From Bradyrhizobium sp. OK095 (GTDB lineage Bacteria; Pseudomonadota; Alphaproteobacteria; Rhizobiales; Xanthobacteraceae), in contig NZ_FOBX01000003.1 of NCBI RefSeq assembly GCF_900109945.1, positions 1 through 64,000 of the forward strand: a stretch of 64,000 nucleotides of DNA, read 5' to 3'. Shown piece after piece: positions 18,870-28,446 of the stretch. The notes below the pieces were generated by a model. It was not told where the DNA came from, ran no database searches, and worked only from the letters and a program-made list of their open reading frames with translations. Within the stretch, counting starts at the first letter, position 1, and every line of letters starts with the position of its first letter. The translations under genes were made by a program, and so were the position numbers.

Positions 18870-19654
18870 CCCCGTTGAAACCTCCCGCGCGGGCCGGCGC
18901 AATCGAGGTGAAGAATGTCGGCCAAGTCTTCAGGGGCCGGTCGCAGGACGTCGTCGCGCTCGAAGATGTCTCGCTGGAGATCAAGCCCGGCCGCTTTGTC
19001 GTGCTGGTCGGCCCGAGTGGTTGCGGCAAGTCGACCCTCCTGATGATGATGGCGGGCCTGCGCCAGCAGACCTCGGGCACCATCACGATCAGCGGCGCGC
19101 CGATTCCGCAGCCCGACCCTGACAGAGTCGGCGTGGTGTTCCAGGAAGCGAGCCTGTTTCCGTGGCTGACGGCAGAGGACAATGTCGAATTTCCGCTGGC
19201 GCTGCGCGGCGTGCCCAAGGCCGAACGCCGGGCCAAGGCGCAGGATGCGCTCAAGCTGGTCGGACTCGATGGTTTTGGCAAGCGCCATCCGCACGAGTTG
19301 TCAGGCGGTATGAAGCAACGCGTCTCGATCGCGCGGGGCCTGGTGCAGGATCCGCCGGTGTTGCTGATGGACGAGCCGTTCGCGGCGCTCGACGAACAGA
19401 CCCGCATGACCATGGGCGACGAGCTGCTGCGCATCTGGGCTGCGACCGGAAAGACGGTCGTGTTCGTCACGCACAGCCTCACCGAAGCAGTCTATCTCGC
19501 CGACGAGGTGATCGTGATGTCGGCGCGGCCCGGCCGCATCGTCGACCATCTCCAGGTACAGTTGCCGCGGCCCCGCACTTACGAGATGCTGAGCGGCGAC
19601 GCCTTCGGGAGCTTGCGCGACCGCATCTGGCGGCACATCCGCAAATCGGCGTGA
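18848..19654 (+). CDS. ABC transporter ATP-binding protein, SsuB/TauB-like
   Basis: A 268-residue ATPase: Walker A GPSGCGKST, signature LSGGMKQRVSIARGL, Walker B VLLMDEPFAALD and the switch His in VTHSLTEAV. The DEPFAALDEQTR run is typical of the nitrate/sulfonate/taurine class. ATG at 18848 follows GGTGG and overlaps the permease end by 22 bases; an ATG at 18833 is also in frame. It energises the permeases at 18114 and 19662. Confidence 0.9.
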   Translation: MQPLANVTPLKPPARAGAIEVKNVGQVFRGRSQDVVALEDVSLEIKPGRFVVLVGPSGCGKSTLLMMMAGLRQQTSGTITISGAPIPQPDPDRVGVVFQEASLFPWLTAEDNVEFPLALRGVPKAERRAKAQDALKLVGLDGFGKRHPHELSGGMKQRVSIARGLVQDPPVLLMDEPFAALDEQTRMTMGDELLRIWAATGKTVVFVTHSLTEAVYLADEVIVMSARPGRIVDHLQVQLPRPRTYEMLSGDAFGSLRDRIWRHIRKSA

Positions 19655-19661
19655 GGCGGAG

Positions 19662-20471
19662 ATGAACGCCAGAATAAGTGCAAAGACGCTGCGATTTTTG
19701 ATCGTGATAAGCCTGATTGCGCTGTGGGAGCTGCTGCCGCGCACCGGTCTCATTCCCGAGCTGTTCCTGCCGTCGCTGTCGTCGACGCTGATAGCGGGGT
19801 GGACGGATGCGGGCGAATACGGTCATGCGCTCGTGGTGACGCTCTACGAGGTCGTGGTCTCCATGACGTTCGCCTGCGGTGGCGGCATCTTGCTCGGTGC
19901 CATCGTCGGCAGCCTGCCGCGCCCGCGCGTCCTGATCATGCCGATGGTGTCGAGCCTCTATGCGGTGCCGCTCGTGATCCTCTATCCCGTCTTCACGGTG
20001 TGGCTCGGCATCGGCTCGGAATCCAAGATCGCGTTCGCCTCGATCTACGGCTTCCTGCCGACGATGCTCGCCACCGCCGCCGGCATCCAGACCATCGACC
20101 CGCAGCTCCTGCTCGCGGCACGCAGCATGGGCGCCACGTTGAGCCAGCGGCTGGTGCGCGTCATCATTCCTGCCGCGATCCCGACTGTGCTGTCGGGCCT
20201 GCGCGTCGGCGGCGCGCTGGTGATCGTCGGCGTCGTCGTCTCGGAGATGCTGATTTCCTCGGCCGGCATCGGCTATTTGATCTCGCGCTACCGCACGATC
20301 CTCGACAGCCCGCACGTGTTCGCGGGCGTGCTGCTCGTGCTGTTCCTCGCCATCGCCTTCAACGCCGCGATCCGCTGGATCGAGCGCAAGGCGGCGATCT
20401 GGCAGACCGGCACACGCGCCGGCCAGGCCAATGACGAGATCAATTCGGGCGCGATGCAGCCGGCGACCTGA
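19662..20471 (+). CDS. ABC transporter permease, SsuC/TauC-like (second of two)
   Basis: A 269-residue permease with about six membrane segments and the coupling loop LLLAARSMGATLSQRLVRVI. It begins seven bases after the ATPase gene. It differs clearly from the first permease of the same operon, so the transporter core is probably a heterodimer rather than the homodimer of SsuC. It lies ten bases before the deacetylase gene, so transport and catabolic genes appear co-transcribed. Confidence 0.88.
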   Translation: MNARISAKTLRFLIVISLIALWELLPRTGLIPELFLPSLSSTLIAGWTDAGEYGHALVVTLYEVVVSMTFACGGGILLGAIVGSLPRPRVLIMPMVSSLYAVPLVILYPVFTVWLGIGSESKIAFASIYGFLPTMLATAAGIQTIDPQLLLAARSMGATLSQRLVRVIIPAAIPTVLSGLRVGGALVIVGVVVSEMLISSAGIGYLISRYRTILDSPHVFAGVLLVLFLAIAFNAAIRWIERKAAIWQTGTRAGQANDEINSGAMQPAT

Positions 20472-20480
20472 GGTATCCAC

Positions 20481-21140
20481 GTGTACGATCTGACCCTGAC
20501 ATTCGACAATGGCCCCGATCCCGATGTGACGCCGCGCGTGCTCGACATCCTCGAAGAGCGCGGGATCAAGACCACTTTCTTCGTCATCGGCGAGAAGCTC
20601 GCTGACCCCAAGCGGCGCGATCTTGCCGTGCGCGCGCACGCCGAGGGGCACTGGATCGGCAATCACACCTTTACACATAACATTCCGCTCGGCGAGCAGC
20701 CGGATCGCGACACGGCGGAGAACGAGATCGGTCGCACGCAGTCCGCGATCTCTGATATCGCGCATCCGCAGCGCTGGTTCCGGCCGTTCGGTGGCGGCGG
20801 CAATCTGGATGCGCGGCTATTGAAACCATCCGTCGTAGACCATCTCATCCGCAACAAGCACAGCTGTGTGCTTTGGAACGCCATCCCGCGCGACTGGGAC
20901 GATCCAGACGGCTGGACCGAGCGTGGGCTCGACCAATGCAGCCGGCAGCCCTGGACGCTGATGGTGCTGCACGATCTGCCGACCGGCGCGATGGATCATC
21001 TGGAGCGGTTCCTCGACCGTGCAGAAGCCGCCGGCGCCCGCTTCCGCCAGGATTTCCCGCCGCAATGCGTTCCGATCCGCAACGGCGAGATCGCACTTCC
21101 GATCAACGACTATGTTTCCTCCATCGAAGAGAGTGTTTGA
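20481..21140 (+). CDS. NodB-like polysaccharide deacetylase family protein
   Basis: A 219-residue NodB-fold carbohydrate-esterase-4-like protein with a GTG start at 20481. The metal-site histidines are present in GNHTFTHN and the C-terminal VLHDLP motif is intact, as is RPFGGGGN. The usual TFDDGP is TFDNGP here: the second Asp, normally a metal ligand, is Asn. There is no signal peptide, so it is cytoplasmic. Together with its place in a catabolic operon, this suggests hydrolysis of a small amide, as in the allantoinase-like PuuE group, rather than cell-wall deacetylation. Confidence 0.82.
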   Translation: MYDLTLTFDNGPDPDVTPRVLDILEERGIKTTFFVIGEKLADPKRRDLAVRAHAEGHWIGNHTFTHNIPLGEQPDRDTAENEIGRTQSAISDIAHPQRWFRPFGGGGNLDARLLKPSVVDHLIRNKHSCVLWNAIPRDWDDPDGWTERGLDQCSRQPWTLMVLHDLPTGAMDHLERFLDRAEAAGARFRQDFPPQCVPIRNGEIALPINDYVSSIEESV

Positions 21141-21143
21141 CTG

Positions 21144-21998
21144 ATGAAAGTTGCAAGCTTCACGATATCAGGCAACGCGAGCTATGGCATCGTCACTGAC
21201 AAGGGTGTCATCGATGCCGGCAAGCGCCTGAAGGCATATCCGACGCTGAAGGCGCTGCTGGCGAAGGGCTCACTCGACGAATTGAAGAACATTGCCGGCG
21301 AGAAGCCCGACTATACGCTGAAAGACGTCACGCTACTGCCGACCGTGCCGGATCCGGACAAGATCTTCTGCATCGGGGTCAACTACGCGACGCATCTGGC
21401 CGAGAGCGGCCATCCGACACCGGCGTATCCGATGATTTTCACCCGCTTCGCCAACAGCCAGGTCGGCCATGGTCAGCCGATGATCCGGCCGCTGGAATCG
21501 GAGCGCTTCGACTATGAGGGCGAGATGGCCGTCATCATCGGCAAGACCGGGCGTCGCATCTCGCGCGAAGCGGCGCTCGGCCATGTCGCCGGCTATGCCT
21601 GCTACAATGACGGCAGCATCCGCGACTGGCAGCGTCACACCTCGCAATTTGCGCCGGGCAAGAACTTTGCCGGCACCGGCGGCTTCGGACCCTGGATGGT
21701 CACGACCGACGAATTGACCGATGTCACCAAGCAGACGCTGATCACGCGGCTCAACGGGGTCGAGGTGCAGAAGGCGCCGATCTCCGATCTCGTCTTCGAC
21801 GTCCAGGCCCTGATCGCCTATTGCTCGACCTTCACCGAACTCGCGCCCGGCGACGTGATCGTCACCGGGACGACCGGTGGCGTCGGCGCGTATCGCAACC
21901 CGCCGCTGTGGATGAAGGGCGGCGACACCGTCGAGATCGAGATCTCGGGTATCGGCATCCTTAGCAATCCGGTCAAGGACGAGGGACGCGCGGCCTGA
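21144..21998 (+). CDS. Fumarylacetoacetate hydrolase (FAH) family protein
   Basis: A 284-residue FAH-family enzyme. The core DKIFCIGVNYATHLAESGH and the metal site FDYEGEMAVIIGK (Glu pair) with the later Asp in YNDGSIRDWQ are visible, and the C-terminal GDVIVTGTTGGVGAYRNPP loop is typical. Members cleave acylpyruvates or act as hydratases or decarboxylases in the meta-cleavage of aromatics. It starts three bases after the deacetylase stop. A role late in breakdown of the transported compound is likely. Confidence 0.87.
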   Translation: MKVASFTISGNASYGIVTDKGVIDAGKRLKAYPTLKALLAKGSLDELKNIAGEKPDYTLKDVTLLPTVPDPDKIFCIGVNYATHLAESGHPTPAYPMIFTRFANSQVGHGQPMIRPLESERFDYEGEMAVIIGKTGRRISREAALGHVAGYACYNDGSIRDWQRHTSQFAPGKNFAGTGGFGPWMVTTDELTDVTKQTLITRLNGVEVQKAPISDLVFDVQALIAYCSTFTELAPGDVIVTGTTGGVGAYRNPPLWMKGGDTVEIEISGIGILSNPVKDEGRAA

Positions 21999-22035
21999 AC
22001 GGTCACACTCGACAACAAATAAGAAGGAGAACCCC

Positions 22036-23079
22036 ATGCCCATGCCAACCCATATCCTGCCGACCACGGTGGTCGGCAGCTATCCGCAGCCGGAATGGCT
22101 GGTGAATCGCGCGATGCTGTCGAAGGTGGTGCCGCGCACCCGCCTGCACGATATGTGGCGGCTGCCCGCGGAGCATCTGGAGGAGGCGCAGGACGATGCG
22201 ACCATCGTCGCGATCCGCGACATGGAGCGCGCCGGCATCGACATCGTGACCGACGGCGAGATCCGCCGCGAGAGCTACTCCAACCGCTTCGCGACCGCGC
22301 TGGACGGCATCGACGGGGACAATCCCGCGATGATCACCGCGCGCACCGGCAACACTCAGACCCCGGTGCCGCGCGTCGTCGGCCCCGTGAAGCGCAAGGG
22401 CCCGGTGGAGTTGCACGACATGCAGTTCCTGCGCGGGAACACCGACCGCGCCGCGAAGATCACCCTGCCGGGCCCGTTCACGATGAGCCAGCAGGCCAAG
22501 AACGAGTTCTACAAGGACGAGGAAGAGCTTGCGATGGCTCTGGCCGAGGCCGTCAATGCCGAGGCGCTCGATCTGCAAAAGGCGGGCGCCGACGTGATCC
22601 AGCTCGATGAGCCCTGGGTGCGCAACAATCCGGAGCGCGCCAAGCGCTACGCCGTCAAGGCGATCAACCGCGCGCTGAAGGGCATCACCGTGCCGACCGT
22701 CGTGCATCTGTGCTTCGGCTATGCGGCGGTCGTGCCGGGCTCGAACAAGCCCGCCGGCTATTCCTTCCTTGCCGAGCTCGACGACACCATTGCCGACCAG
22801 ATCTCGATCGAGGCGGCACAGCCGAAGCTCGACCTCGGCGTGCTCAGGGATCTCTCGTCGAAGAAGATCATGCTCGGCGTGCTCGATCTCGCCGACCCCG
22901 CGATCGAGAGCGTCGACACCGTAGCCGACCGTATCCGCAACGGGCTGAAATATGTCTCGCCGGATCGTCTTGTTCCTGCGCCCGATTGCGGCATGAAATA
23001 TATGCCGCGTGCAACAGCATTCGGGAAGCTGAAGGCCATGTGCGATGCGGCGGCCAAGGTTCGGGGGGAGATCAGCTAA
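22036..23079 (+). CDS. Cobalamin-independent methionine-synthase-like (MetE C-terminal family) protein
   Basis: A 347-residue protein equivalent to the catalytic C-terminal domain of MetE. It starts ILPTTVVGSYPQPEWLV; zinc ligands are visible as His and Cys in VVHLCFGYA and Cys in APDCGMKYM, and LDEPWVR is the substrate loop. It is far shorter than full MetE (over 700 residues). Such short paralogues often act in demethylation or methyl-transfer steps of catabolic operons. AAGGAGA precedes the ATG at 22036. It is the last gene of the right arm. Confidence 0.83.
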   Translation: MPMPTHILPTTVVGSYPQPEWLVNRAMLSKVVPRTRLHDMWRLPAEHLEEAQDDATIVAIRDMERAGIDIVTDGEIRRESYSNRFATALDGIDGDNPAMITARTGNTQTPVPRVVGPVKRKGPVELHDMQFLRGNTDRAAKITLPGPFTMSQQAKNEFYKDEEELAMALAEAVNAEALDLQKAGADVIQLDEPWVRNNPERAKRYAVKAINRALKGITVPTVVHLCFGYAAVVPGSNKPAGYSFLAELDDTIADQISIEAAQPKLDLGVLRDLSSKKIMLGVLDLADPAIESVDTVADRIRNGLKYVSPDRLVPAPDCGMKYMPRATAFGKLKAMCDAAAKVRGEIS

Positions 23080-23381
23080 CGGGCTGTAAGGTGCTTCTCG
23101 AAGCTCGTTTTGGGCTTGGCGGCGCACCTCGACTTCGCGGGAGGCAAAGCGCCGTCCCAATTGAGTCGTCTATTGATCAGATTCGCCCTGTTTGGCAGGA
23201 ACTGGCTCAAACCGGCCCATGCTGGATTGGAGCGAAAATCCGAGTGTTTCAGTAGGTTAGAAGGCGTCTTGTGCACCGGGAGTTCAAGAAAAATCTACAC
23301 TTCGCCAATTTGGAGCCGTCGCGTCCAACACATAGTAGATCATCGAGCCAAGCCAGCGAAGTTAGTTCGCTCCAAGTGTCC
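23080..23381. other. Intergenic region between convergent genes, nothing recognised
   Basis: About 300 bases between the MetE-like gene and the end of the minus-strand SDR. I see no credible frame, RNA gene or strong terminator. The stretch is less GC-rich than its neighbours and may be degraded DNA. Confidence 0.5.
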
Positions 23382-24116
23382 TCACCCCGCAAGAAATCCT
23401 CCATCTACTGCGACCACCGTGCCGGTCGCGTATTGCGAGGCCGGCATGCAGAGGAACGCAACGGCGCCGGCAATGTCTTCCGGCTGTCCCCAGCGCTTAA
23501 AGGCAGTGCGGTCGGCGATGCGCTGATGATGCGCACGGTCAGTGCGGCCGGCAGCGTTGATCGCCGTTTCGATATAGCCCGGCGCAACTGCGTTGACGCG
23601 AATGTCTTCCTCGGCCCACTTCAAGGCCAGCGCCTTGGTCAGCATCACGACGCCACCCTTGCTGGCGCAATAGGCGGGAATCCGCGGCAGCGCCAGCGTC
23701 GCATTCATCGAGGCGATATTGACGATCGAGCCTTTCGTCTCGGCGAGCAGGGGGTGGAAGGCCATGCAGGTCCGGAACGTGCCGGTGAGATTGACGTCGA
23801 TCACCTTCATGAAGGTCTCGATTTCGAATTCCTTGTCGCGCGCGAGAATGCCGGCGCAATTGACCAGCGCGTCGACGCGCTTGTGCTGCCGGGCAAAGGA
23901 CGTAACGGCTGCATCGTCGGTGACGTCGAGCGTCGCGAGTGTGAGGCCTGCACGCGGCTTGAGCAGCGTGCGGGCAAGATCCGCCTCGTTCGCGCCGGTT
24001 GCGGTGACCGTCCCGCCGAGATCGCAAAACTGATTGCTGATTGCAGCGCCAATGTCACCGGCGCCGCCGATCACGACAGCATGGAAGCCGGGCGCGAGAG
24101 AAAAATTCGAACTCAT
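23382..24116 (-). CDS. Short-chain dehydrogenase/reductase of the sugar locus
   Basis: A 244-residue [13 protein letters not shown] cofactor loop, NCAG structural motif, catalytic Ser in NIASMNAT and YCASK, C-terminal [13 protein letters not shown]. It lies ten bases after lacI on the same strand and is probably co-transcribed with it, opposite to the ABC operon. By context it would oxidise a sugar or polyol to a keto form; rhizobial galactitol and sorbitol dehydrogenases are SDRs of this size. Confidence 0.86.
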   Translation of the reverse strand: MSSNFSLAPGFHAVVIGGAGDIGAAISNQFCDLGGTVTATGANEADLARTLLKPRAGLTLATLDVTDDAAVTSFARQHKRVDALVNCAGILARDKEFEIETFMKVIDVNLTGTFRTCMAFHPLLAETKGSIVNIASMNATLALPRIPAYCASKGGVVMLTKALALKWAEEDIRVNAVAPGYIETAINAAGRTDRAHHQRIADRTAFKRWGQPEDIAGAVAFLCMPASQYATGTVVAVDGGFLAG

Positions 24117-24126
24117 GGGAACGATC

Positions 24127-25167
24127 TCACGTCAGGGATTTCGGAGGCGGTGCCGTCGACTCGCGAACCACCAGCGAGAAGTCGATCTCGCGATGCATGA
24201 TGGTCTGCTCGCCGGCGAGGCTGCGGACCAGATATTCTCCGGCGCGCTGCCAGGTTTCTCCGGTCGGAACGTGGATCGTGGTCAGGCTTGGCCGCAAATG
24301 ACGGCTCCAGTCGAGGTCGTCGAAGCCGACGACCGACAGGTCGCGCGGTACCGAAAAGCCGCTGCGTTCGGCCTCGAGCAACACGCCGTAAGCGATGACG
24401 TCGTTGCCGCACACGACGGCCGTCGGACGATCCTTGAGGCCCAGAAGATAGCGGGCCGCCTCGCGCGCATCGTCGAGCGTATAGGGTACCTCGACATGCC
24501 ACTGCGACGGCAATTCGAGGCCATTCTCGGTCAGCGCGCGGCGAAAGCCGGCGACGCGCGCGCTGGCGCGATCGTTGTTGCGCTGGAGCGCCGAGACGAT
24601 CCCGATACGACGGTGACCGAGCTCCATGACATGCGCGGCGGCGCGATGGGCGGCGGCTTCGTTGTCCGTGCCGACGCAGGGGTAGGGCCGATCAGGCTGG
24701 TAGATGCCGACATTGATGAAGGGTACCGCATTGTCCGCGAGCAGCTTGCGCAATCCGTCGTGATGGCAGTCGCCGCGAAGCACGAGGCCGTCGACGCCGC
24801 GGCTGATCAAATTGCGCGCCTGTTGCAATTCGACATCGAGATCGTAGCCGCTGGTGGTGAGGAACAGCATGTATCCGACCGAGGAGAGATACTGCTGCAG
24901 CGAGGCGATGCCGCGTGCGAACATCGTGTTGTCGATCGTCGGCACGATCGCACCAAGCGTGCGCGAGCGACGCGACGACAGGATGCGCGCCGGCGCATGC
25001 GGGATGTAGCCGAGCGCGTCGATGGCCTGCTCGATGCGCGCGCGCAGAGATGGGCTCACCGCATCGGGATTGTTGAGGGCGCGCGAGACCGATGCCGTCG
25101 AGACGCCGGCACGGGCCGCCACGGCGCGGATGCCCTGTTTCACAGACTTGGCGTTGGTGAGTCTCAT
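24127..25167 (-). CDS. LacI-family transcriptional regulator
   Basis: A 346-residue LacI-type repressor. The helix-turn-helix and hinge lie at about 12-65 ([16 protein letters not shown], then IPHAPARIL), followed by a periplasmic-binding-like effector domain (about 70-340). It starts four bases from a perfect TGTAACGTTACA palindrome, which suggests autoregulation. It is divergent from the sugar ABC operon at 25357 and most likely represses it until the sugar or polyol is present. Confidence 0.92.
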   Translation of the reverse strand: MRLTNAKSVKQGIRAVAARAGVSTASVSRALNNPDAVSPSLRARIEQAIDALGYIPHAPARILSSRRSRTLGAIVPTIDNTMFARGIASLQQYLSSVGYMLFLTTSGYDLDVELQQARNLISRGVDGLVLRGDCHHDGLRKLLADNAVPFINVGIYQPDRPYPCVGTDNEAAAHRAAAHVMELGHRRIGIVSALQRNNDRASARVAGFRRALTENGLELPSQWHVEVPYTLDDAREAARYLLGLKDRPTAVVCGNDVIAYGVLLEAERSGFSVPRDLSVVGFDDLDWSRHLRPSLTTIHVPTGETWQRAGEYLVRSLAGEQTIMHREIDFSLVVRESTAPPPKSLT

Positions 25168-25170
25168 TGG

Positions 25171-25182
25171 TGTAACGTTACA
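25171..25182. promoter_or_regulatory. LacI-type operator O1
   Basis: TGTAACGTTACA is a perfect 12-bp palindrome with the central CG typical of LacI-family sites. It sits immediately upstream of the lacI start codon. Confidence 0.7.
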
Positions 25183-25255
25183 TCTGGCGCAATGGGGGCC
25201 GATCGGTAGCAGATACTTGACGAATTTGCCGCAGATTACGCGATTTGTCCATCGC

Positions 25256-25296
25256 TTGACAGAAGCGACGTGATGCTTAGGATGTAACCGTTTTCA
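25256..25296 (+). promoter_or_regulatory. Promoter of the sugar ABC operon with overlapping LacI site O2
   Basis: TTGACA (25256-25261) and TAGGAT (25278-25283), spaced by 16 bases, form a sigma70-type promoter. TGTAACCGTTTTCA (25283-25296) starts at the -10 box and has one half identical to O1, so bound LacI would block transcription. The operon start codon is at 25357. Confidence 0.55.
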
Positions 25297-25356
25297 AGTG
25301 ACGTTCAAAAAAGGTCTGCCAACCCAATCAAGGCGGCCAGCCGGGAGGAGAGTTCG

Positions 25357-26658
25357 ATGAAGGCCAGGATGCTCGCGATGCATGTCGCGTTGCCGGTTCT
25401 CGCGATTGCCGCCACCAGTACGCAGGCGCACGCGGCCGATTTCGACTGGATGAAGTTCAAGGGCAAGACCGTCACCTTTCTCGCCAACAACAATCCGGTC
25501 TCGCAGGCGCTGCTGACCTACAAGGCGGATTTCGAGAAGCTGACCGGCATGACCCTGAAGGTCGACGGCTATCAGGAACAGCAGATGCGCCAGCGTCTGG
25601 TCACGGTCATGAATGCGAACAGCGACGAGGTCGACGTGTTCATGACGCTTCCTTCTCGCGAAGGCGAGCAGTTCGCCGCCGCCGGCTGGTACGGCGATCT
25701 CACGGCGATGGCCAAGAACGATGTCGCCAAGGACTACGACCCGGCCGGACTGAGCCAGGCCCTGCTCAAGGCCGCGACCTTCGGCGGCAAGCTGACCAGC
25801 ATGCCGATGAATCTCGAAGGGCCGATCTTCTACTATCGCACCGACATCTTCAAGAAGTGCGGTCTCGAGGCGCCCAAGACCATCAAGGACGTCGAGGCGG
25901 CTGCCGAAAAGATCAAGACCTGCGACAGCACAGTCACGCCGTTCGTCTCGCGCGGCCTCAAGCCCGCGATCGCCTACACCTTCAGCAATTTGCTGCATAA
26001 TGTCGGCGGCAGCTACATCGCCAACGGCAAATCGAACCTCTGCTCGGCCAAGGGCAGGGAGGCGCTCGATACCTATAGCCGCCTGCTGCGCGATTTCGGG
26101 CCGCCCGGCGTCGTCAACTACAGCTTCCAGCAGATTTCCGCGCTCTATCGCAGTGGCCGTGCCGCGATGGCGTTCGAATCCTCGAACGAGTTGCGTACCG
26201 TGATGGAAGGCGGCGCGCGCCTCAAGGACACCGGCCTGTTGCCGTTCCCGGCGGGCGATGCCGGCCAGGTGCCGACCACGATCGGCTGGGGCATGGCGGT
26301 GTCCTCGCACAGCAAGCAGCCGGATGCGGCCTGGTACTTCGTGCAATGGGCGACCAGCCCGGAAGTGCAGAAGAAGATGGCGCTCCAGGGCATCGCCCCG
26401 CCGCGCCCGTCGGTCGCCAACGATCCCGAGTACCGCAAGTGGATCGACGAGGAGCCGGTGCGCAAGGAATGGCAGGCTGCGCTCGACGTGCTCGCGACCA
26501 AGGGCTCATCCGAAGTCGGCTATCCCATCGTCGCCAATCCGCAATCGCGCGAGTTCATCGGGCAGGCGGTGCAGGATCTGATCCTGAAGCAGAAGACCAT
26601 CGATCAGGCTTGCGCGGATGCCGACAAGGCGCTCGACGCGCTGATCGCACTGAACTAA
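25357..26658 (+). CDS. Carbohydrate ABC transporter substrate-binding protein (family 1, MalE-like)
   Basis: A 433-residue extracellular solute-binding protein with a Sec signal (about 1-27, ending AHAAD). The mature part contains KGKTVTFLANNNPVSQALL and the interdomain segment FYYRTDIFKKCGLEAPKT, typical of sugar-binding family 1. GGGAGGAGAG precedes the ATG at 25357. It is the first gene of the LacI-controlled operon and delivers its ligand to the permeases at 26720 and 27612. Confidence 0.9.
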   Translation: MKARMLAMHVALPVLAIAATSTQAHAADFDWMKFKGKTVTFLANNNPVSQALLTYKADFEKLTGMTLKVDGYQEQQMRQRLVTVMNANSDEVDVFMTLPSREGEQFAAAGWYGDLTAMAKNDVAKDYDPAGLSQALLKAATFGGKLTSMPMNLEGPIFYYRTDIFKKCGLEAPKTIKDVEAAAEKIKTCDSTVTPFVSRGLKPAIAYTFSNLLHNVGGSYIANGKSNLCSAKGREALDTYSRLLRDFGPPGVVNYSFQQISALYRSGRAAMAFESSNELRTVMEGGARLKDTGLLPFPAGDAGQVPTTIGWGMAVSSHSKQPDAAWYFVQWATSPEVQKKMALQGIAPPRPSVANDPEYRKWIDEEPVRKEWQAALDVLATKGSSEVGYPIVANPQSREFIGQAVQDLILKQKTIDQACADADKALDALIALN

Positions 26659-26719
26659 CCGCCCGATGCCGGCTGGCTTCGCGCCGGCCGGCATCTCACT
26701 CGATCAAGGACACGAACAC

Positions 26720-27607
26720 ATGTCGGACACGGCTGCGATACTCACGCAGGACCGGCAGAAGCTGGAGATGTCGGCGCTTTCGGCGCCGGCCGTGGTTTTC
26801 ACGGTCGCGATGATCGCGTTTCCGGTCGTCTACACGATCTGGCTCGGCTTCCAGACGTTCTCCTCGACCGGGAAGCAGTCCTTTGCCGGCCTCGCCAATT
26901 ATTCGAAGCTGGTCTCCGACTACGAGTTCTGGCACGGGCTGTGGGTCACCATCGCGCTGTTCGTGCTGTCGCTGGTGCTGCAACTCGTCTTCGGCGTCTG
27001 GCTTGCGCTGGTGCTGTTTCACGCCAAGCGTCTGCCGGGCATCGTGCGTTCGCTGTTCATCTCGCCCTTCATGATGCCGCCGGTGGTCGCCGGCATGATG
27101 TGGCTCGTCATCCTCGATCCGTCGCTCGGTGCGGCCAACTATATCCTGCAGTCATTCGGCCTGCCGCCATCGGACTGGCTGGCCTCGCCGACATGGGTTA
27201 TTCCGACTATCGCGTTGATCGACAGCTGGCAGTGGACGCCCTATGTCGCCCTGATCGTGCTGGGAGGCCTGCAATCCCTGCCGCCGAGCGTCTACGAGGC
27301 TGCGCAGATCGACGGCGCATCCGCGTTCAAGACCTTCCAGCGCATCACGCTGCCGCTGCTGCTGCCGACCATCGTCACCGCGGCGATCCTGCGCAGCGTC
27401 GACCTCCTGCGCTTCTTCGACATCATCTACATCACCACACAGGGCGGTCCCGGCAACGCCTCGAACACGCTCAACATCTACGGTTTTCGGGTTGGTTTCG
27501 AGTTCTTCAACATCGGCTATGCCAGCGCCTTGATGCTGACGCTGACGGCGATCGTGTTCGGCGCCGTGCTCGCCTTCAACCGCCTGCGCGGCGCGGTGGC
27601 GTGGTGA
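26720..27607 (+). CDS. Carbohydrate ABC transporter permease, MalF/UgpA type
   Basis: A 295-residue permease with six hydrophobic segments and the EAA coupling loop YEAAQIDGASAFKTFQRITL. The ATG at 26720 follows a short leader after the binding-protein gene; an in-frame ATG at 26666 is less likely because the intervening residues are not conserved-looking. It forms the membrane channel with the MalG-type permease five bases downstream. Confidence 0.9.
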   Translation: MSDTAAILTQDRQKLEMSALSAPAVVFTVAMIAFPVVYTIWLGFQTFSSTGKQSFAGLANYSKLVSDYEFWHGLWVTIALFVLSLVLQLVFGVWLALVLFHAKRLPGIVRSLFISPFMMPPVVAGMMWLVILDPSLGAANYILQSFGLPPSDWLASPTWVIPTIALIDSWQWTPYVALIVLGGLQSLPPSVYEAAQIDGASAFKTFQRITLPLLLPTIVTAAILRSVDLLRFFDIIYITTQGGPGNASNTLNIYGFRVGFEFFNIGYASALMLTLTAIVFGAVLAFNRLRGAVAW

Positions 27608-27611
27608 TGTC

Positions 27612-28439
27612 ATGAACGATGCCGCCAACACCGACCGCTGGATCCGCTGGCTCAACACGGTACAGCTCGTGATCGCCGGTGTGCTCATCATGGCGCCGAC
27701 GGTCTGGATGGTGCTGTCCTCGTTCAAGCCGTCCTTCGAGGTCACCGCCTATCCGCCGACGTTGGTCTTCTCGCCGACGCTGGCGAATTACGCCGAGCTG
27801 ACCAGGACCACTCCGTTCCTGAGCTATGCGCTCAACAGCCTTATCGTCACCGTCGGCTCGACCGCGCTTGGGCTGCTGTTCGGGATTCCCGCCGCCTTCG
27901 CCGTGTCCTGGACGCGTATCACGTGGCCGGCGATCCTGACGCTCGCCGCGCGCATGGCGCCCGGCACGCTGTTCCTGTTGCCGTGGTACGTCATGTTCCG
28001 GCAGATCGGCATGATCGGGTCGTATACGGCGCTGATCCTGAGCCACGCCGTCATCACTTTGCCGATCGTGATCTGGGTGCTGCTGCCGTCGTTCGACGGC
28101 ATTCCGCGCAGCATCTTCGAGGCGGCTCAAGTCGACGGGTGCAGCGTCACGCGCATCCTTTGGCGCATCGCGCTGCCGCTTGTGGCGTCCGGCGTCGCGG
28201 TGTCGGCGATCCTCGCCTTCGTCTTCTCGTGGAACTACTTCCTGTTTGCGCTGGTGCTCTCCAATGGCGACACCAAGACGCTGATCGCGGCGGCCTTCAA
28301 CTTCATCGGCGAAGGCTCGACGCAATGGGGCGCCCTCATGGCCGCGGCGACGCTGATCGCGTTGCCGCCGCTGGTGCTGGCGGCCCTGGTTCAGCGCTGG
28401 CTGGTGTCCGGACTGACGCTTGGCGCGGTGAAAGGCTAG
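27612..28439 (+). CDS. Carbohydrate ABC transporter permease, MalG/UgpE type
   Basis: A 275-residue permease. The EAA loop is FEAAQVDGCSVTRILWRIAL, and ESFKPS-like SSFKPSFEV after the first segment is typical of MalG-type subunits. ATG at 27612, four bases after the MalF-type stop. It is followed by the dehydrogenase gene at 28447, so the operon mixes transport and enzymes. Confidence 0.9.
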   Translation: MNDAANTDRWIRWLNTVQLVIAGVLIMAPTVWMVLSSFKPSFEVTAYPPTLVFSPTLANYAELTRTTPFLSYALNSLIVTVGSTALGLLFGIPAAFAVSWTRITWPAILTLAARMAPGTLFLLPWYVMFRQIGMIGSYTALILSHAVITLPIVIWVLLPSFDGIPRSIFEAAQVDGCSVTRILWRIALPLVASGVAVSAILAFVFSWNYFLFALVLSNGDTKTLIAAAFNFIGEGSTQWGALMAAATLIALPPLVLAALVQRWLVSGLTLGAVKG

Positions 28440-28446
28440 GTATCTG

